This document shows positions 1 to 12,151 of a stretch of 64,000 nucleotides of DNA, piece after piece. Every line of letters starts with the position of its first letter. The first letter of the stretch is position 1. The notes below the pieces were generated by a model. That model searched no databases and was not told the origin of the DNA. It saw only the letters and a program-made list of their open reading frames with translations. This DNA comes from Rhytidiadelphus loreus (taxonomy: Eukaryota > Streptophyta > Bryopsida > Hypnales > Hylocomiaceae): assembly GCA_947034895.1 (NCBI GenBank), contig OX344761.1:33864863-33928862 (forward strand), read 5' to 3'. Position numbers and translations under genes: made by a program.

Positions 1-438
1 CCAGTTGCAGATATCGATTGCATTGTTTTTACAAATCCTTTTATTGTCATGTGGTTCCTGCCCGTGTGTGTTTCAAATCTGAGGTCTTTGAAAACCTATT
101 TTTTCATGATTGTGTTCGGTGGCGTTGATCCAGTCTGGTAGAGTTTAGGACTTGTGGGACTTTGGGGGGGTTCGGTCAATTACTTCAGTGAGTATGCATG
201 TGAATGCTAGAGTCACTGATTTGGGGTGATACTTTTCCCAACTGCCTCTGAAACGTCAATAACCGAACTGATTGTACGGTCACAACGGTATTGTACTGTC
301 TTGCAATTTGCTTGAGACCTAAGTTAGTAGCTCTTAACCACATTGGCAGTAATCTGACGCTATGAAGGAGTATCCTGACAATATTTGGTGTGTAGGCACA
401 TATTTCTGGTGTTGGGAATGTGTGAGAAACCGTGGAAT
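1..438. other. 3' flank of the MPS1 gene, no gene seen
   Basis: No open frame with a plausible splice context is visible on either strand. The segment lies just downstream of the MPS1 stop codon, so it probably holds the 3' UTR and polyadenylation region of that minus-strand gene. Confidence 0.4.
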
Positions 439-3206
439 CTATTGCTGTGTTCCTGGCACTGCAGAAGAAGCAGAGGCAAGCAAATGAACTAGAGCTTTCT
501 GCCAGATGTCTTGTGTATCTAATTCTGCTGAGCTTTCAAGTTGCTTTAGCAACTTGTCAGTGATGCTGTCAAGCGTAATCATGAATTGTGATGTCCAGAC
601 CGTAGGTCTTCCTTCGAGTGTGGTTCTGCAGTGAAAGTGGCATGTGACCCATTCTTCTAGAATATCTGGCAAGTCAATTCATACCTCAGGGTCACAATTG
701 AAGTCTCAATGAAGAATTTGTAATGTATTGGTTACCAAGCGTAGTAAGCAATAGCCAAATGTAAATATAGTACCTTGGTTGAAGTTGTTTTCTTCCTTCC
801 AGGACATCAAGTATTCGCCTACAAGTGTTTCAACCAGCTGAAACCTGCGTTGGTCGATTTTGGAAGTTAATTAATTTTCTTCATGCGACAGAATTTTTCA
901 TAGAAACGATGCAGGTGCTCAGGGGTGTACTTCTACGAAACTGAGGTTGAAGAGAGAACGCAGAAGTCTCACTATTTGTCCTACGCAGACGAAGGCTCCT
1001 AAGATGCATGGGTTTGATCTTACACAAAGAATAGGTTTTCGTAAATCTGAGAGAACCCCTCGTCAAACGGGTCCATACACTGGAGTCTCTCCAGCACCAT
1101 GGCTATCTGTTGTGATACGGTGAGAAGCATTCGATGCCCTAAGTATGCGCATTCCGAAAGTCCCAGCATGACGACAAGAATCCTTTGATTGTCGTCTAAT
1201 TCACTTTCTTCTGAAAAATCTGCAATGACAACATTACTGTCAGTGACCTCGATAATGTATGTACACGCCACGGAGAATTTTCAGGAGTGTTCAGGAGTGT
1301 CTATCAAACTACCTTGGTCAGGTGTGAAGTTGAGCAACTTCCTAACCAGATCCAACACCAGTTTCGCTACAAGGTTGTCGACAAGTAAACGCTTCTCCTC
1401 GTTTCCTTCAAGTAACATAGGTATTGTATCTGTATGGTAAAAATCCGGATCATTGTAAGTGGTTTGGATAATCCAAGAACCCAAGACAGTCACAAGTCTT
1501 CTCCATACTGCTTGTCGAATGTTAGTTGATCCGTTGATTTTTACTGTATCTCGGAACCATAGCTGAGAATAGTAGGGACTTCACAGAATCATATATTATA
1601 ATAAGCCAAATTTGGCAGGGGATCGTAGACAAGGTTGACCTTTAATGAAGTCCACAGCGTGGTGGAAGTAAGCCTCAGCGTATCTCCCTTTCATGTGAAG
1701 CTGACAATGAACAATTCGATTGCTAGTCATGAAAGGGACGGAATGTACATATTGCACGAGAAATTATGCGTTCCTTCTCGTTATGCCAAGAATTCGCCCC
1801 CTTTACGAATAAAAAAGCATCCTCAAATATTGCAGCAAAACATCTTCTGGAACAGCACTCACCGGTTTTATCTGGCAGCTCAGGTCAATTACAAAATCAA
1901 CCACCATAGCCAGATACTCTTGTACTTCATCTGCATGTTTTTTCCACCTAGCCCGTCAATTCCTAGCTTAGATCCCATGCAAGTCTCTTTTGCGTATAGT
2001 TTGCTTCAGACTATTCATGTTTCGAAATGCCACAAGTCATTACCAGAATTGTCCTCCGTCCTTTGCAGCTTCAATGTCCTCAAAAGTCTTACTGCTCCCA
2101 ACAATCCCACATCAGAACAAATTGGAATGAGTAAGCTCGGTTGGAGTGGTCATGTCATGGTGACCCTTTAGTTCTTTGCAGATTCAACTGGAAATTGAGC
2201 TTTAGATCAACTTGGAAATCACCATTTCTCAAAAATATTTGAACCGAGCCCTGCGTGACGTAATCATGATAGGTGATTCGATCCTCATTTTCTTTACTAG
2301 AACGCAACTCGTTGTCTGTAGACTTGAAAATGTGGCACTTGCATGGTGCAAGCAACGGGAGACTATCCAGCACGATTGCACCTGCCATTCATCACATCCA
2401 TCTATTTCAGATATGTATTCGACGGAATTAATGAGACCATAGAACAGCACTTCCTTGGAAAATTAAAAAATGAAGGCAAGTCGAGGACTGAACGACTGGA
2501 CCTCGTAACTCCTCCAGCTGCTCTGTCACCACAGAACATTTCTCTTCAAACACTTTGGCCTGCAATGTGAGGGCACAATCACGAATGGATCATTACCTTG
2601 CACATTCACGAAAGGTTATTTACATTGCACAGTCACCAAAGGCTAATCACATTGCAGAGTCACCATATCAAGGCTAATTGAATTCCAGTCATCAAACTAA
2701 GGCTAATCGCACTGCACAGTCACCATAGGCTAAATTACATTGCAGGGTCACCAAAGGCTAATTGCATTTGAGCGGTCAACAAAGTCTCACTATATTGCAG
2801 TGTCACCAAAGCCTATGTACTTTGGTCGCTGCAATACTACTCCACCAGATCCCAAGAAGAAAGTGATTTCGATTGGAAACGCCAAAAGCGATGCCGAATT
2901 CGGCATATATAAAAATTCGTGCATTTCACGTAGTCAAGAAGCTCAGTGAGCATTCAGGAAATAATTTAACACATTAATCTATAATTCCTGAGTTGATTAA
3001 CGAAATGTTCGCAAAAGAATAGCAGAAGCAAAATAAGCATAAAATACGAATCGGAACAATTCTTTCACAGCATGGTTAAATTATACCTTTTTCCGCCACT
3101 GATTCTCCTCTGCTCCACTCTGCGAGCGATGAGACGTCCTCCACATCGCAAGCGCCACCGCCAGCTTCAGATTCATCGAATCATCTCCTTCCTTAACGCT
3201 CCCCAT
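439..3206 (-). CDS. MPS1: MULTIPOLAR SPINDLE 1 / PRD2 homologue, complete ten-exon gene
   Basis: Ten exons can be chained with GT-AG introns and matching phases: 3087-3206, 2502-2559, 2223-2381, 2044-2091, 1863-1930, 1640-1700, 1313-1549, 1026-1219, 774-837, 439-665 (read high to low). They give 411 codons plus a TAG stop, close to the roughly 390 residues of the Arabidopsis protein. The N-terminus (NLKLAVALAMWR, then WRKK and a short coiled coil), a Cys motif (APCKCHIF), and C-terminal blocks (LTVSQQIAMV, MDPFDEGF, EEWVTCHFH) match my recollection of the plant MPS1/PRD2 family. Known role: in Arabidopsis it is an accessory factor for SPO11-dependent meiotic double-strand breaks and for bipolar meiotic spindles; it acts in the nucleus of meiocytes. 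The start at 3206 is the only ATG before the conserved helix with no upstream coding exon. Intron 1 holds a minisatellite. The small-exon boundaries are inferred from phase and splice sites; a cDNA could shift one or two of them. Confidence 0.85.
2570..2815. repeat. Degenerate minisatellite in intron 1 of MPS1
   Basis: About nine imperfect units of 27-31 bp share the core CAGTCACCAAAGGCTAAT. They lie wholly between exons 1 and 2 of the minus-strand MPS1 gene. Units differ at several positions, so the array is old. Confidence 0.7.
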
Positions 3207-3280
3207 CTCTACTAAGCAAGGCACAATTGATCTGAAACGCGAAGAGCAGGAGTTCCTCGGAGAGGCCAGCAGAAGAAGAC

Positions 3281-3342
3281 GAAGGTGATACTTGGATGAT
3301 AAAATAACGACGAATGTGAGACGTTGTCCGATCATCGTTACT
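3281..3342 (+). repeat. 62-bp segment shared by the MPS1 and NdhS 5' regions, copy 1
   Basis: This segment is roughly 80% identical to 4318-4378, with a perfect shared stretch GACGAATGTGAGAC-like core and the motif GATCATCGTT. It lies 75-136 bases upstream of the MPS1 ATG. Confidence 0.65.
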
Positions 3343-4017
3343 AGTGCGGGGTGAGGGTGACGGACGTTGAAATATAATTCTTGTTTTCACCATACAAAAA
3401 TTTTGTTTTTTGAAAAAATAATTTCCCTGAAATTTAGGCATTTATTTCCAAAATTATTTTCCACCAAACCCACCCTACAACTCCAATAGTGTATCTCATT
3501 CCCTTTACCATTTAAGGACCAAGAGGCTAAAATCAAGCTTCACATTCACTTAGGAGTTTGTCATGAAGCCAAATGACCTTTAGGAATGAGATTTTTATTT
3601 TACTCACAATTGAGCCTCTAAAGTGTTGAGTTTTACCTAACAATTTGTTTCTAAACCGAATAGAGGGGCTAGCTTACTCTAAATCAAGCGGAAAGACAAG
3701 AAGGTCAAATAAATAAATACTCTAGACATATTTTGATTCTTTCTTGTACAATGAGGATTTGTTTTCTACAAAAGTCCAAATAGACAAAATTGTATTAAAC
3801 TACTTTGGGAATGTTTTGAAAATATATATTTGGAACTTTGACTGCATAAATTAAAAGATTATAGTGTTTGACATAAGAAACAAAAGTGGAACAAAATTTG
3901 TCCTTGTCAAGTTGTACCCTTTGCATCAATTTTATTTCTATAATTCCCTCTTTATCTTGAATAGCCCTATCTATATCTTAAATGATGTTGTTTGTTTTGT
4001 TTGTTACAATGAGATCT

Positions 4018-4095
4018 CCTAGACCATGCGTCATCTAGTCACATTCTTGGTACTATCCTAGACCATGTATCATCTAGTCACATTCTTGGTACTAT
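4018..4095. repeat. 39-bp direct tandem duplication
   Basis: Two adjacent copies begin CCTAGACCATG and end in CTTGGTACTAT, with about two base differences. It is a recent local duplication in non-coding DNA. Confidence 0.85.
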
Positions 4096-4317
4096 CGGAA
4101 AACTCTCTGTAAGGAGGTGTGCATGGGCTTTGTTTCATGGCATTTGGATCATTGAGATAGAAAATATATTGAATTTCAAAGTTTTTATGAATCATCTTTT
4201 ATTTTATTTTATCATATTGCACCAACGGCACACTAGTACAACATGAAAATATAACAATTTGATCTGTCAGCAACTTTGCTAAATAGCAAAAGTGGCAATT
4301 TATTTGGGTGTCCAACT

Positions 4318-4378
4318 GAAGAAGATTTTTGGATGAGAAAAAGACGACGAATGTGAGACACCATCTGATCATCGTTCT
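4318..4378 (+). repeat. 62-bp segment shared by the MPS1 and NdhS 5' regions, copy 2
   Basis: Partner of 3281-3342 in the same orientation on the plus strand. It sits about 175 bases upstream of the NdhS ATG. Confidence 0.65.
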
Positions 4379-4550
4379 GAGGCTGGTCGAATCCCCGTGA
4401 TGACTTGACAGCAACATGAGTCTGACGAGAGTCATCCCTCCGGATGAACGAAACATCCCTCTGTGGCGGTAGTTTATTGCCGTGAAGCTATCCAAACCAG
4501 AAGCTGGCGATGGCGGTTTGGAGCTTGCAGCAGCAGCAGCAGCTACGGCG

Positions 4551-5285
4551 ATGACAGTCATGGCATCCTTGACGAGCCTTTCCATTTCGCCTCTGCGTCT
4601 CGGCGAGTCTTCCTTCTTCTCCACCAATTTCCTCACACGATCGAAGAGCACCATCAATTCTTGTCCCACAACCGGTCGCGTAACAATTCGAGCAGAAGGC
4701 TTCGACTTGTGGCACATTCTCGGTGGCCGGGGTTTGCAAGGCGGTGAGGACGGACTCCGCCAAGAGAAAACCGAGAAGCTCTTCCTGGACGCGAAGAACA
4801 GCCTCCCCGTGGAGCGCAAGCAGACGGGTCCCGTGGAGGGCAATGTGGACGCCTTGAAAGCTCTCCCGGGCACATTCGACAAGGAGCTCGGGGGATTGAC
4901 AGGGGGGTTTCCTGGAGGGGAGAAAGGTTTGGTGCAATTCTTGGTGGCGAATCCACCTCCGGTGAAATATTCCCAGGAGATGCAGATGCTGAGGGACAGC
5001 GTGGCCACGCCGGTGAAGGCGAAGAAGATTGCACCGCCGTTGCTGATGCCGGGGATGACGGTGATTGTGAAGTCGCCGAGGAATCCGTATCATGAATTTT
5101 CAGGTATTGTGCAGAGGGTGACCGATGGGAAAGCAGGGGTGCTGTTCGAGGGAGGGAATTGGGATAAGTTAGTGTCATTTAGGTTGACGGAGCTAGAGAG
5201 GACGTCGAAAGGGCCGCCGATGAATAATCCGAAGTCGGCTATTTTGGAAAGAATGGCGGTGCCGGAAGGGAACTCTGCGAGTTGA
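4551..5285 (+). CDS. NdhS: NDH complex subunit S, chloroplast precursor (NdhS/CRR31)
   Basis: A single exon of 244 codons. In known plants NdhS is nuclear-encoded and forms part of the ferredoxin-binding site of the chloroplast NDH complex, which drives cyclic electron flow around photosystem I at the thylakoid. Visible marks: a Ser/Thr-rich N-terminus typical of a transit peptide, a plausible processing site near VTIRAEG, then [24 protein letters not shown], and an SH3-like C-terminal domain with [23 protein letters not shown] and LFEGGNWD. These blocks match the family closely. ATG at 4551 is the first in frame; the second ATG at 4560 (ATGGC context) is an equally good start. The frame stays open upstream to 4482 with no ATG. 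The coding region is clearly more GC-rich than its flanks. The gene is intact. Confidence 0.93.
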   Translation: MTVMASLTSLSISPLRLGESSFFSTNFLTRSKSTINSCPTTGRVTIRAEGFDLWHILGGRGLQGGEDGLRQEKTEKLFLDAKNSLPVERKQTGPVEGNVDALKALPGTFDKELGGLTGGFPGGEKGLVQFLVANPPPVKYSQEMQMLRDSVATPVKAKKIAPPLLMPGMTVIVKSPRNPYHEFSGIVQRVTDGKAGVLFEGGNWDKLVSFRLTELERTSKGPPMNNPKSAILERMAVPEGNSAS

Positions 5286-6597
5286 TCATTCTTTGATTTT
5301 TTTTTGTGTATTATTTAATAATGGCGAAGAGCGCGTCAATTTGTTTCGCAATTGCGTGTGCTTCGGTGCAGGAGATCTGAAAGTGATCGAGTGTGGGACT
5401 GTTTTTCATGTCGTCTTACTGAGTTGCTCGAGAGAGTATCGTTCTAGAATCTCGCTACTTTTCTGCTGCTTCTTTGATGCAGCTTTTACTCTATCATCTG
5501 ATCAGTCCTGTGGAGCTTAATTCAAGATTCGATGGCGAATTCTAAAACATGGATAGGTCTAGGTGTTCCTCAATTCTGAAAGTGCAGCTGACAGCAGTTG
5601 TCGAATCATCAGGTGTATTTGGTATTGCATTAGATCTCTGTTTTAATTGCTTGATTGGTCGGCCAGACGGTACGATTTTTAAACATTGTCGTCTTGTTCT
5701 AGCAATTGCTTTACAAATCAGCTGATACTTTGTGGCACGTTAATTGCCGCCTTTGAACAGTACACGGGGTTCAATACGATCATAGGTTAACAGTGTGTAA
5801 ATTAGAGGGACAGAGCCTGCCATTTCAAACATTGACAACTCAGATGGCCTCTGCTTATGCTTGACACGGTACTCGACTTGTTCTTCGGGAATATACATTG
5901 TTGCAGCGCTTCACATCACAAATATTATTCCTCACTACATGACCCAGTGGAATTTACAGCACAAAGACCAGAAATCGAAGTGACACGGCCTAGCTACATG
6001 CAGCGCTACTTCTACCGAAATCGCTGGTAGAAAACGTCGCCAGATATCTAGATCAAATGCAGGTTTTAATGTGCCCTAAATGTTTGGACGTGAGAACAGC
6101 ACCGGCAGATGGGAGTAGAAGTGTAGTACAAGTGACGATGAAGTACTATAGCAAACCTGCGTACTACTGTTCCGCATCTGGGTGGAACACCCAAAATGGA
6201 AGTAGTACACATGTAGAGCTCGAGCACTTACAAGCTCTAACTTGTTCGAAAAACGAAAGAGCATGCCCATCTCTGTAGATACACCCAATTGTCGCTAAGC
6301 CTCTGTTCAAAAATACGCTGAAACGATCCGAAGAACAAGACTGATGCAGCATTCAACACTTCTACATAAGGGATACAGTTCTAACTACATAATTTACAAA
6401 CTTAGCCAAGAATTCTTGGTCGTACCAAAAACTGATCATTGAACAAGCACACTTGTTGAAAAACGAAGTCAAGTGGCAGATAGAGTGCGAGATAAAAAGA
6501 AAAAAGAAAAAAGAACCTCGATACACGCATAAGAATGAAGCCGGCGTAAGAATGAATTCAAGCATAAGGAAGAATACATAACGCCATAACTGGGCAG
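5286..6597. other. Convergent intergenic region between NdhS and the TLC gene
   Basis: It should hold the 3' UTRs of both neighbours. Short open frames here have no homology I recognise, no splice partners and no start context, so I call no gene. Confidence 0.45.
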
Positions 6598-8769
6598 TTA
6601 GGCAGCCTTTCGTGCCTTTGGCTTGGATAGCTTGTAAGCTACCATTCGTGCTATCTTATAGAACCACAATAAACTAACCACTTGGATTCCAACGGCTCCT
6701 ACCTGTAATAGAGGGTACAAAATACGTTGGTCTTCAGTTAGAAGTTCATTCGACCGGTGCTAGACATCAAGAGAATGCGATGTAAAAAATATTATAGAGA
6801 GGAAAAAGATGATTGCATTGGAGGTAGGAAATACGAACCTTAACGGCGAAGGGGCTGGTGGGTGATACCACACACAGGTACACAACTACTGGCCCAAAAA
6901 ATATCCTAGCAACGGTGAAAACTAGGGCGAAAAGAACCTGCACAGAAGTCAAATATTACAAGAGTAAGTAACTAATGACACATTGAGGGGAGCACAAGCT
7001 AGGCCAAACTAATGTCAGTCTTAGATGGGCATATAAATTAAGATGCAACGTTAGTAGTTCGTATGAGCCAGTTTACACTTTTTCAAACAAGAAAAACGTT
7101 GAGAGAAAGCAATAGCCATTTGGAACCCACGGGACAAGATATTAAGACATTGAAAATAAAGAAGCTAGAGTAGGCTAAATGGTTATGTCTGTTTGATGGG
7201 CTGATGGTATTCGGAGCACTACACTTAGACAAAACCACTCACAAAAAGTGTTGCTACGTAAGCATCCATATCATTTATCTTCCAAAGTATAAAGCCCTTC
7301 AAGACAACTCTCCAACTTCTGCCCAATCACAATGCTAGATTTCTTTAAAATAAATTGTCTCTAAAACAATGTAAATCCACCCTAATGTTGCAAAGAAATC
7401 TAGGACAACGAGGTGCAGCGGAATATGGACAATGAGGCATTGCACATAGACAGGGAGCAGATTGGGAGAGATTGTTCACATCATTAGCAAGACTTAGCGA
7501 TGAATCTTTAAGATTCAGTTCCTTGAGAAGCTCCCGACCGTGCATGAAGGGATTCGACACCTCCATCAACACCAAACATGCCACCAGCTCTGTCCCACTC
7601 TGTTCAGTAAAATTGAACAGCCAACATTTGTTAAGGGCATACGGCAGTTAGAAGCTAAGAGACACGAGACATCCAACACGAAAGAAGCTCGAACGAGGCA
7701 ACTCAAATGGAAACAATCAGAAATCGCAGCTGAGGAGAGAGGACGTACAATTTCACGCACGTATCCAAACACCAATCCCATAAGAGTGAGTATATGGTGT
7801 ATTAAAAACTCCATGTTGAATGGAAGCTCCACAGCACAGCAAATGGTGTCGTAAATGAAGTAAGCGAGACTAACTGTTATAGCCAGCATCTGTGACATTC
7901 AAATAAGATCACATTTAGCAATTGGCACCATCAACAATTACAGAGCTTGAGATACCAAAATTGCATTAAAAAATATCTGAAATATACATTGCAGAACTAA
8001 ACCTTCTACATCAAAAATCTCATAGGTATAATCCTGTACCAGCATCAATACTTCAAAGAACATCCTTCTAAGCTCACTACACATTGCAAATGCGAAGGAT
8101 GCAAATGCACCATACAAGTACCATCCAAAGATGTCGATGTCACGATGCAAAAAAAACATCCTTGTTCATTGTCCGAGAGTATTCCTGAGGCAGTATAAGC
8201 TACAGTGAACCAGGAAACTTAAGTACAAATAATTCTCACATTGCAACTACTGCTCACAGTCTGACCTTAACCTTCCGTAACAAAACTTTCAGAAACAGAA
8301 ACCAGTACCAGCATCAAAAGTACAGAGGCCATACTAAGCATCCATCTAAGAGATACCTGACAGCACATTGCAACGCAAATGTAGACTACAAGTACTATCA
8401 AAATTCCTCAATGCCGAGGTTCAAAGAATTATTCCATTAACTCCCGACGCTTGAACAGTCAAATGTGGACCAGGAGAACCAACCCTCACAATGCGACCAC
8501 ACTCTCTGCCCTAGAGCGTTACGAAATTTGACCTGCGGGTAGGTGGACGCAGCGCCGACGCCGTCCAGAGGGCGAGACCAATTGGCCACCGAAATGCTAC
8601 AGAAATACAAGGACACAAATACGTGAATGAGCGAGACGCAGCGGTTGCAGAAATCCTTGGAGCGGCCGGAAAACGCCAGGCGCGTGAGGACGTATACGAA
8701 CCCCCAGGCTGCAGTCATGGCCGACAATGTCGTCGGCCCGAGCTCCAACTCTTTCGATGGGACTGCCAT
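6598..8769 (-). CDS. TLC-domain multipass membrane protein (TMEM136/TLCD5-like)
   Basis: Five exons join with intact phase: 8533-8769, 7761-7889, 7480-7599, 6839-6937, 6598-6702, giving 229 residues, the usual size for this plant family. TLC (TRAM-LAG1-CLN8) proteins are multipass membrane proteins of the endomembrane system linked to lipid sensing or synthesis; the exact role of this subfamily is unknown. Marks: a hydrophobic first helix, WSRPL before exon 2, then SLAYFIYD, the paired histidines of FLIHHILT, SGTELVACL, NPFMHGRELLKE, FTVARIFFGP and a final helix ending LLWFYKIARM with a basic tail. The order and spacing match plant homologues I remember. The exon 2 donor could also be 7749 (GTACGT), adding four residues. 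ATG at 8769 is the first in frame; the frame extends upstream without another ATG. Intron 1 is about 640 bases and contains a chance open frame. Confidence 0.88.
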
Positions 8770-9116
8770 TGTTAGCTCGCGCACGCACCCGTCGCTCTTC
8801 CGGGAGGTTGGTTAAGCTGCCGCACCAACACTATAGTCCGTCCCTGATGAAAAAACTTACAGCTACAAGGGACAAGCTACAAGCTTAAAACTCGAAGCTC
8901 CAAGCTCCAAGCCTCGTCGTCTTCGCCATTGGACCCCACTCGTGTGGTCTCGGACTTAGGGTGGTACTTAGAAAAACAAGTACGGCAGAATCACGGGCGA
9001 AGGAGCTCTGTCACGGTCAGAGGATAGATCTCCTCAGAAGTAACGAACGCGGCGACCTAAAAGAGTCCGACGGAGAATCCCTCTGAATCCTTCCACTGAG
9101 TACTACAGTATGTAAC
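8770..9116. promoter_or_regulatory. Promoter and 5' UTR region of the TLC gene
   Basis: This interval lies directly upstream of the minus-strand TLC gene and ends at a MITE. I cannot point to a convincing TATA box. It contains an AAGCT-rich stretch (about 8872-8910) made of short repeated units. Confidence 0.35.
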
Positions 9117-9513
9117 GAGCATCCCCACTCACCAATGACTTCCCTATCCCTATCCAAATGAGTTTCATCCCGATAGGGGAGAAAACGCCCCACCAACATT
9201 CCCTATCCCTAAAAATTTAGGAAGGGGGTTGAATTCCCCAAATGGGATGATGGACAGGGAACTCAAATCGAGTAATCCCTAAACCACTTTTCACCTTTTC
9301 AACATGAGTTGTGCTTCATTGATTCGTGGGAGTACTATTCATTTAGCCTTGTTACTATTTCTATAGTTCCCTGTTGACTTCCTCCTACCTCTATTTAGCA
9401 ATAAGTTGAAAATTTAGGGAAGAACTAGTGGAAGCTTGCCTTCCCTATCTCCATTTGTGCTCTCCTTCATCCCAACAAAGATAGGGATAGGGAAGACACT
9501 AGTGGGGATGCTC
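9117..9513. mobile_element. 397-bp MITE with GAGCATCCCC terminal inverted repeats
   Basis: The left end (GAGCATCCCCACT, then CTTCCCTATCCCTAT) and the right end are inverted copies over about 33 bases. TAA trinucleotides flank it at 9113-9115 and 9514-9516, with one extra base on the left. The three-base TAA duplication and GAGCAT-type termini suggest a PIF/Harbinger-derived MITE. It has no coding capacity and lies close to the TLC promoter. Confidence 0.8.
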
Positions 9514-9637
9514 TAAGACCTTCAATGAGTGTTCCTGGGTTTTTGTAAGGAAATGATTCGCATGGTACTCTAAAGGATGATTTCCACATTGACTAGTTTC
9601 AAGGTTAAGGTAATGACACCTAATTGCATTCAAATAA

Positions 9638-10182
9638 GGGGCACTTCACACTATGGCCGTCCATGTTGAGAGACCGTAAGATTGAGTGGACAAACATTAT
9701 TGAGACACTAGTAGAAATGAGCAATAAAATATAAGAATTGGAGCCTTCGGCCGGCCATAGTGTGAAGCCTCCGAAGGCCAAGGCCAAAGTCCAAAACCTT
9801 GGCAATGAACTCCCTCGGCCTTTCGATTTGGATGGCCATAATGCATGTGAAGTTTTGCAAAGGCCAAGCCCAAAGTTCAAACCCATATTAATTTTAACAG
9901 TTGAGATCTTGTTAGTTTTTTATTTTTTATGACAAAAATTTGACGGCCTCTCGACTATAATTTGGATCTCCACTTCTAGCTAATCCAAACTTCCTTTGAA
10001 AGTCCGTTGCAATGTAGGCAATTTGTTGCCATGTAGGTTGTTGGAGGGCAATGGCCTTTGGACTCTACCTTTTAGTGTGAAGGGTTGAGAAGCTAAACTT
10101 TTGGTTTCTTGAAATATGATTGATAGAAACCCCGAGAGAAACCCACATCCTCTCGACCTTTGGCCATAATGTGAAGTGTCCC
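9638..10182. mobile_element. 545-bp MITE with GGGGCACTTCACACTATGG termini
   Basis: The left terminus and the right terminus (CCATAATGTGAAGTGTCCC) are inverted copies over about 24 bases with a few mismatches. A further inner copy of the same terminus occurs near 9750-9775. I cannot define a clean target duplication. No coding capacity. Confidence 0.7.
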
Positions 10183-12150
10183 TACTATTAATTGCCTAAT
10201 GTTTTGTTAGATGTTGAAATTAAGTCAAAAGAGTATTTTGAGATTCTCTCCTTATGCATTTTTTGAAGTCCATATGAACTGACAAACTATAAAAATTTCA
10301 AAGTGTGCAAAATAGGTGTACCCAAAAGTAACCCTAGGCTCTCATGAATAGAGATTGTACTTAACATGAATCATGTGAATAGAGATTGTACAATTTCTTT
10401 GATAACTACATCTAAAATCAACCAAATATTAAGCTTTTGAGCATATTTTTTGTTAATTCAAATTTGACATCTTATAACTTTTCACGTTCGCAGACTTTGT
10501 GTAGCTCGCTTTGCAATAGTCATTATGTAATTAAAAATTGAGAGCTTTTTGCCACTCAATAATGATTGTTAAGCAAATTCATCCAATTTAAAGATAAAAC
10601 GCACCTAATTGTGACTTGTTTCTAAAATTAATCCCTCCAAAAGTTTATTGTCTATTACAATGTACAACTTCTATTCACAATTTTGGATACACCTATTTTT
10701 ACCACTTTGAAATTCATAATTGGTTCATTTGTCTTTCCAAAACAACATTTGAGATTGGCATTTTTCAATTCTATAACTAAATTCTTAACAATTTAGTATT
10801 TTGAATCAATCATTTTCTACTTCTTTCTACTTACTATTTTTTTCAAACATGGATATGAAGTTTTAAAAAAATAAAATTTAAATGTATTTTCAACTTATTT
10901 CTTCAACATATTATGAAGAATTGCAAGTTGTATGATCTACACATTTTTGGAGTAAAATGTTTGGAAGATGAAATCAAACCATTTGAGAAGAGTAGAAAAT
11001 ACTTATTTTTGAAACTCAAGCATCATGGTCTTGCAATCTACATCCACTATTTTTATTTTTATTTCAAAAAATATTGAAAATTGAGCTAAATAAAAAACTT
11101 TAAAGTTTATTTTTGAATAGAGATTCCATAACTACTTGCAAACTAAAATCCCTCATAACTTTCTTGTCATTAATAAAAATGGAATGATTAAAAGCTTTAC
11201 ACATATGCATAAATCTAGAAAACCAATTTCAAATTTTTGTTTATGAAAAAGGTGATTTTTTATGATTTGCCCAAACTACCCAGATTGAAAAAGAGACTAT
11301 GTATCATACAATAACTTTTTAATTGGTAGACAAAAGTTATGAAAATTGTTGGGCCTCAAAGCTACTCCTCAACCCATGTCGTGTGAAAATTTTAAAGAAA
11401 AATAAACAAAATTTTCATTTATAGTGAGCTACCCAAAATTGCTATGTTGCCCAAAAATATAGTTTGGTCCTCTAGGGGCTAACTCAAATTTGACATCTTA
11501 TTAACTTTTGATGTTCCCAGACTTCATTTAGCAATAGTCATCCATGCTCATAATTCAAAAATGAGAGTTTCTTGACATGTAATATAATGATCGTTAAGCA
11601 AATTCACTCAACTTAAAGATAATGACTTATTTCTAAAATTAATCCACCCCGTAGTTTCTTGCGTTGATCAAAATGTATAGCCTCTATTCATAAGAGCTTC
11701 TAGCTATTCTTGATTTTAAATACACCTATTTTTAACACTTTGAAAATTCATGATTCGTTCATTTAGTATTCCCCCAAAGCATGCTTTGAGAAGGTGGAAC
11801 TTCTCCTTTCGAATCCTAAAACAATCCAATGAGCAATAGTATTAATCTTAAAGTGTGTGCAATGAGGGACTAACTTACAAGCCAGAGTTTGAGAAAAACA
11901 CATGTTGAAACTCCTTAAAGCACCAAAACTTAGTCTAATGGAGTTTGGTGTTGTGTACTTTTGTACTTTTCTAAGTTAAACCTTCCTCTAACACCCACAT
12001 TGGAAGCCACAATTGAAGCATTGTCGACTTTGTAATCAACCTATGGTTGGAAATACAGTGACCTATATAGAATTCTTCGATTCTTCACAAAAAAAGTTCA
12101 TGATAATTTTATTTTTGAAGAAAAAATTGTAAGAAAATATGAAATCCTTC
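10183..12150. other. AT-rich non-coding DNA with an internal direct duplication
   Basis: No gene is visible. Two diverged direct copies, about 10457-10745 and 11487-11775, share TCAAATTTGACATCTTAT, the phrase GTTAAGCAAATTCA and TACACCTATTTTTA in the same order. They look like an old transposon fragment present twice, or one tandem duplication. Confidence 0.6.
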
Positions 12151-12151
12151 T

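Larger units (their letters stand above)
3207..4550. other. Divergent 5' region between MPS1 and NdhS
   Basis: This 1.3-kb AT-rich interval separates two genes transcribed away from each other, so it should hold both promoters and 5' UTRs. I see no coding exon. It contains two related 62-bp segments (3281-3342 and 4318-4378) and a 39-bp tandem duplication (4018-4095), annotated separately. Confidence 0.5.

Noticed and set aside
1635..2171. 178-codon plus-strand open frame
   Set aside because: It lies antisense over exons 4-6 of the well-supported MPS1 gene and has no recognisable features.
4199..5178. Three long minus-strand open frames opposite NdhS
   Set aside because: They mirror the GC-rich NdhS coding sequence and show no family of their own.
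7938..8159. Minus-strand open frame with hydrophobic residues between TLC exons 1 and 2
   Set aside because: Exons 1 and 2 join in phase to match the family without it; it lies within intron 1.
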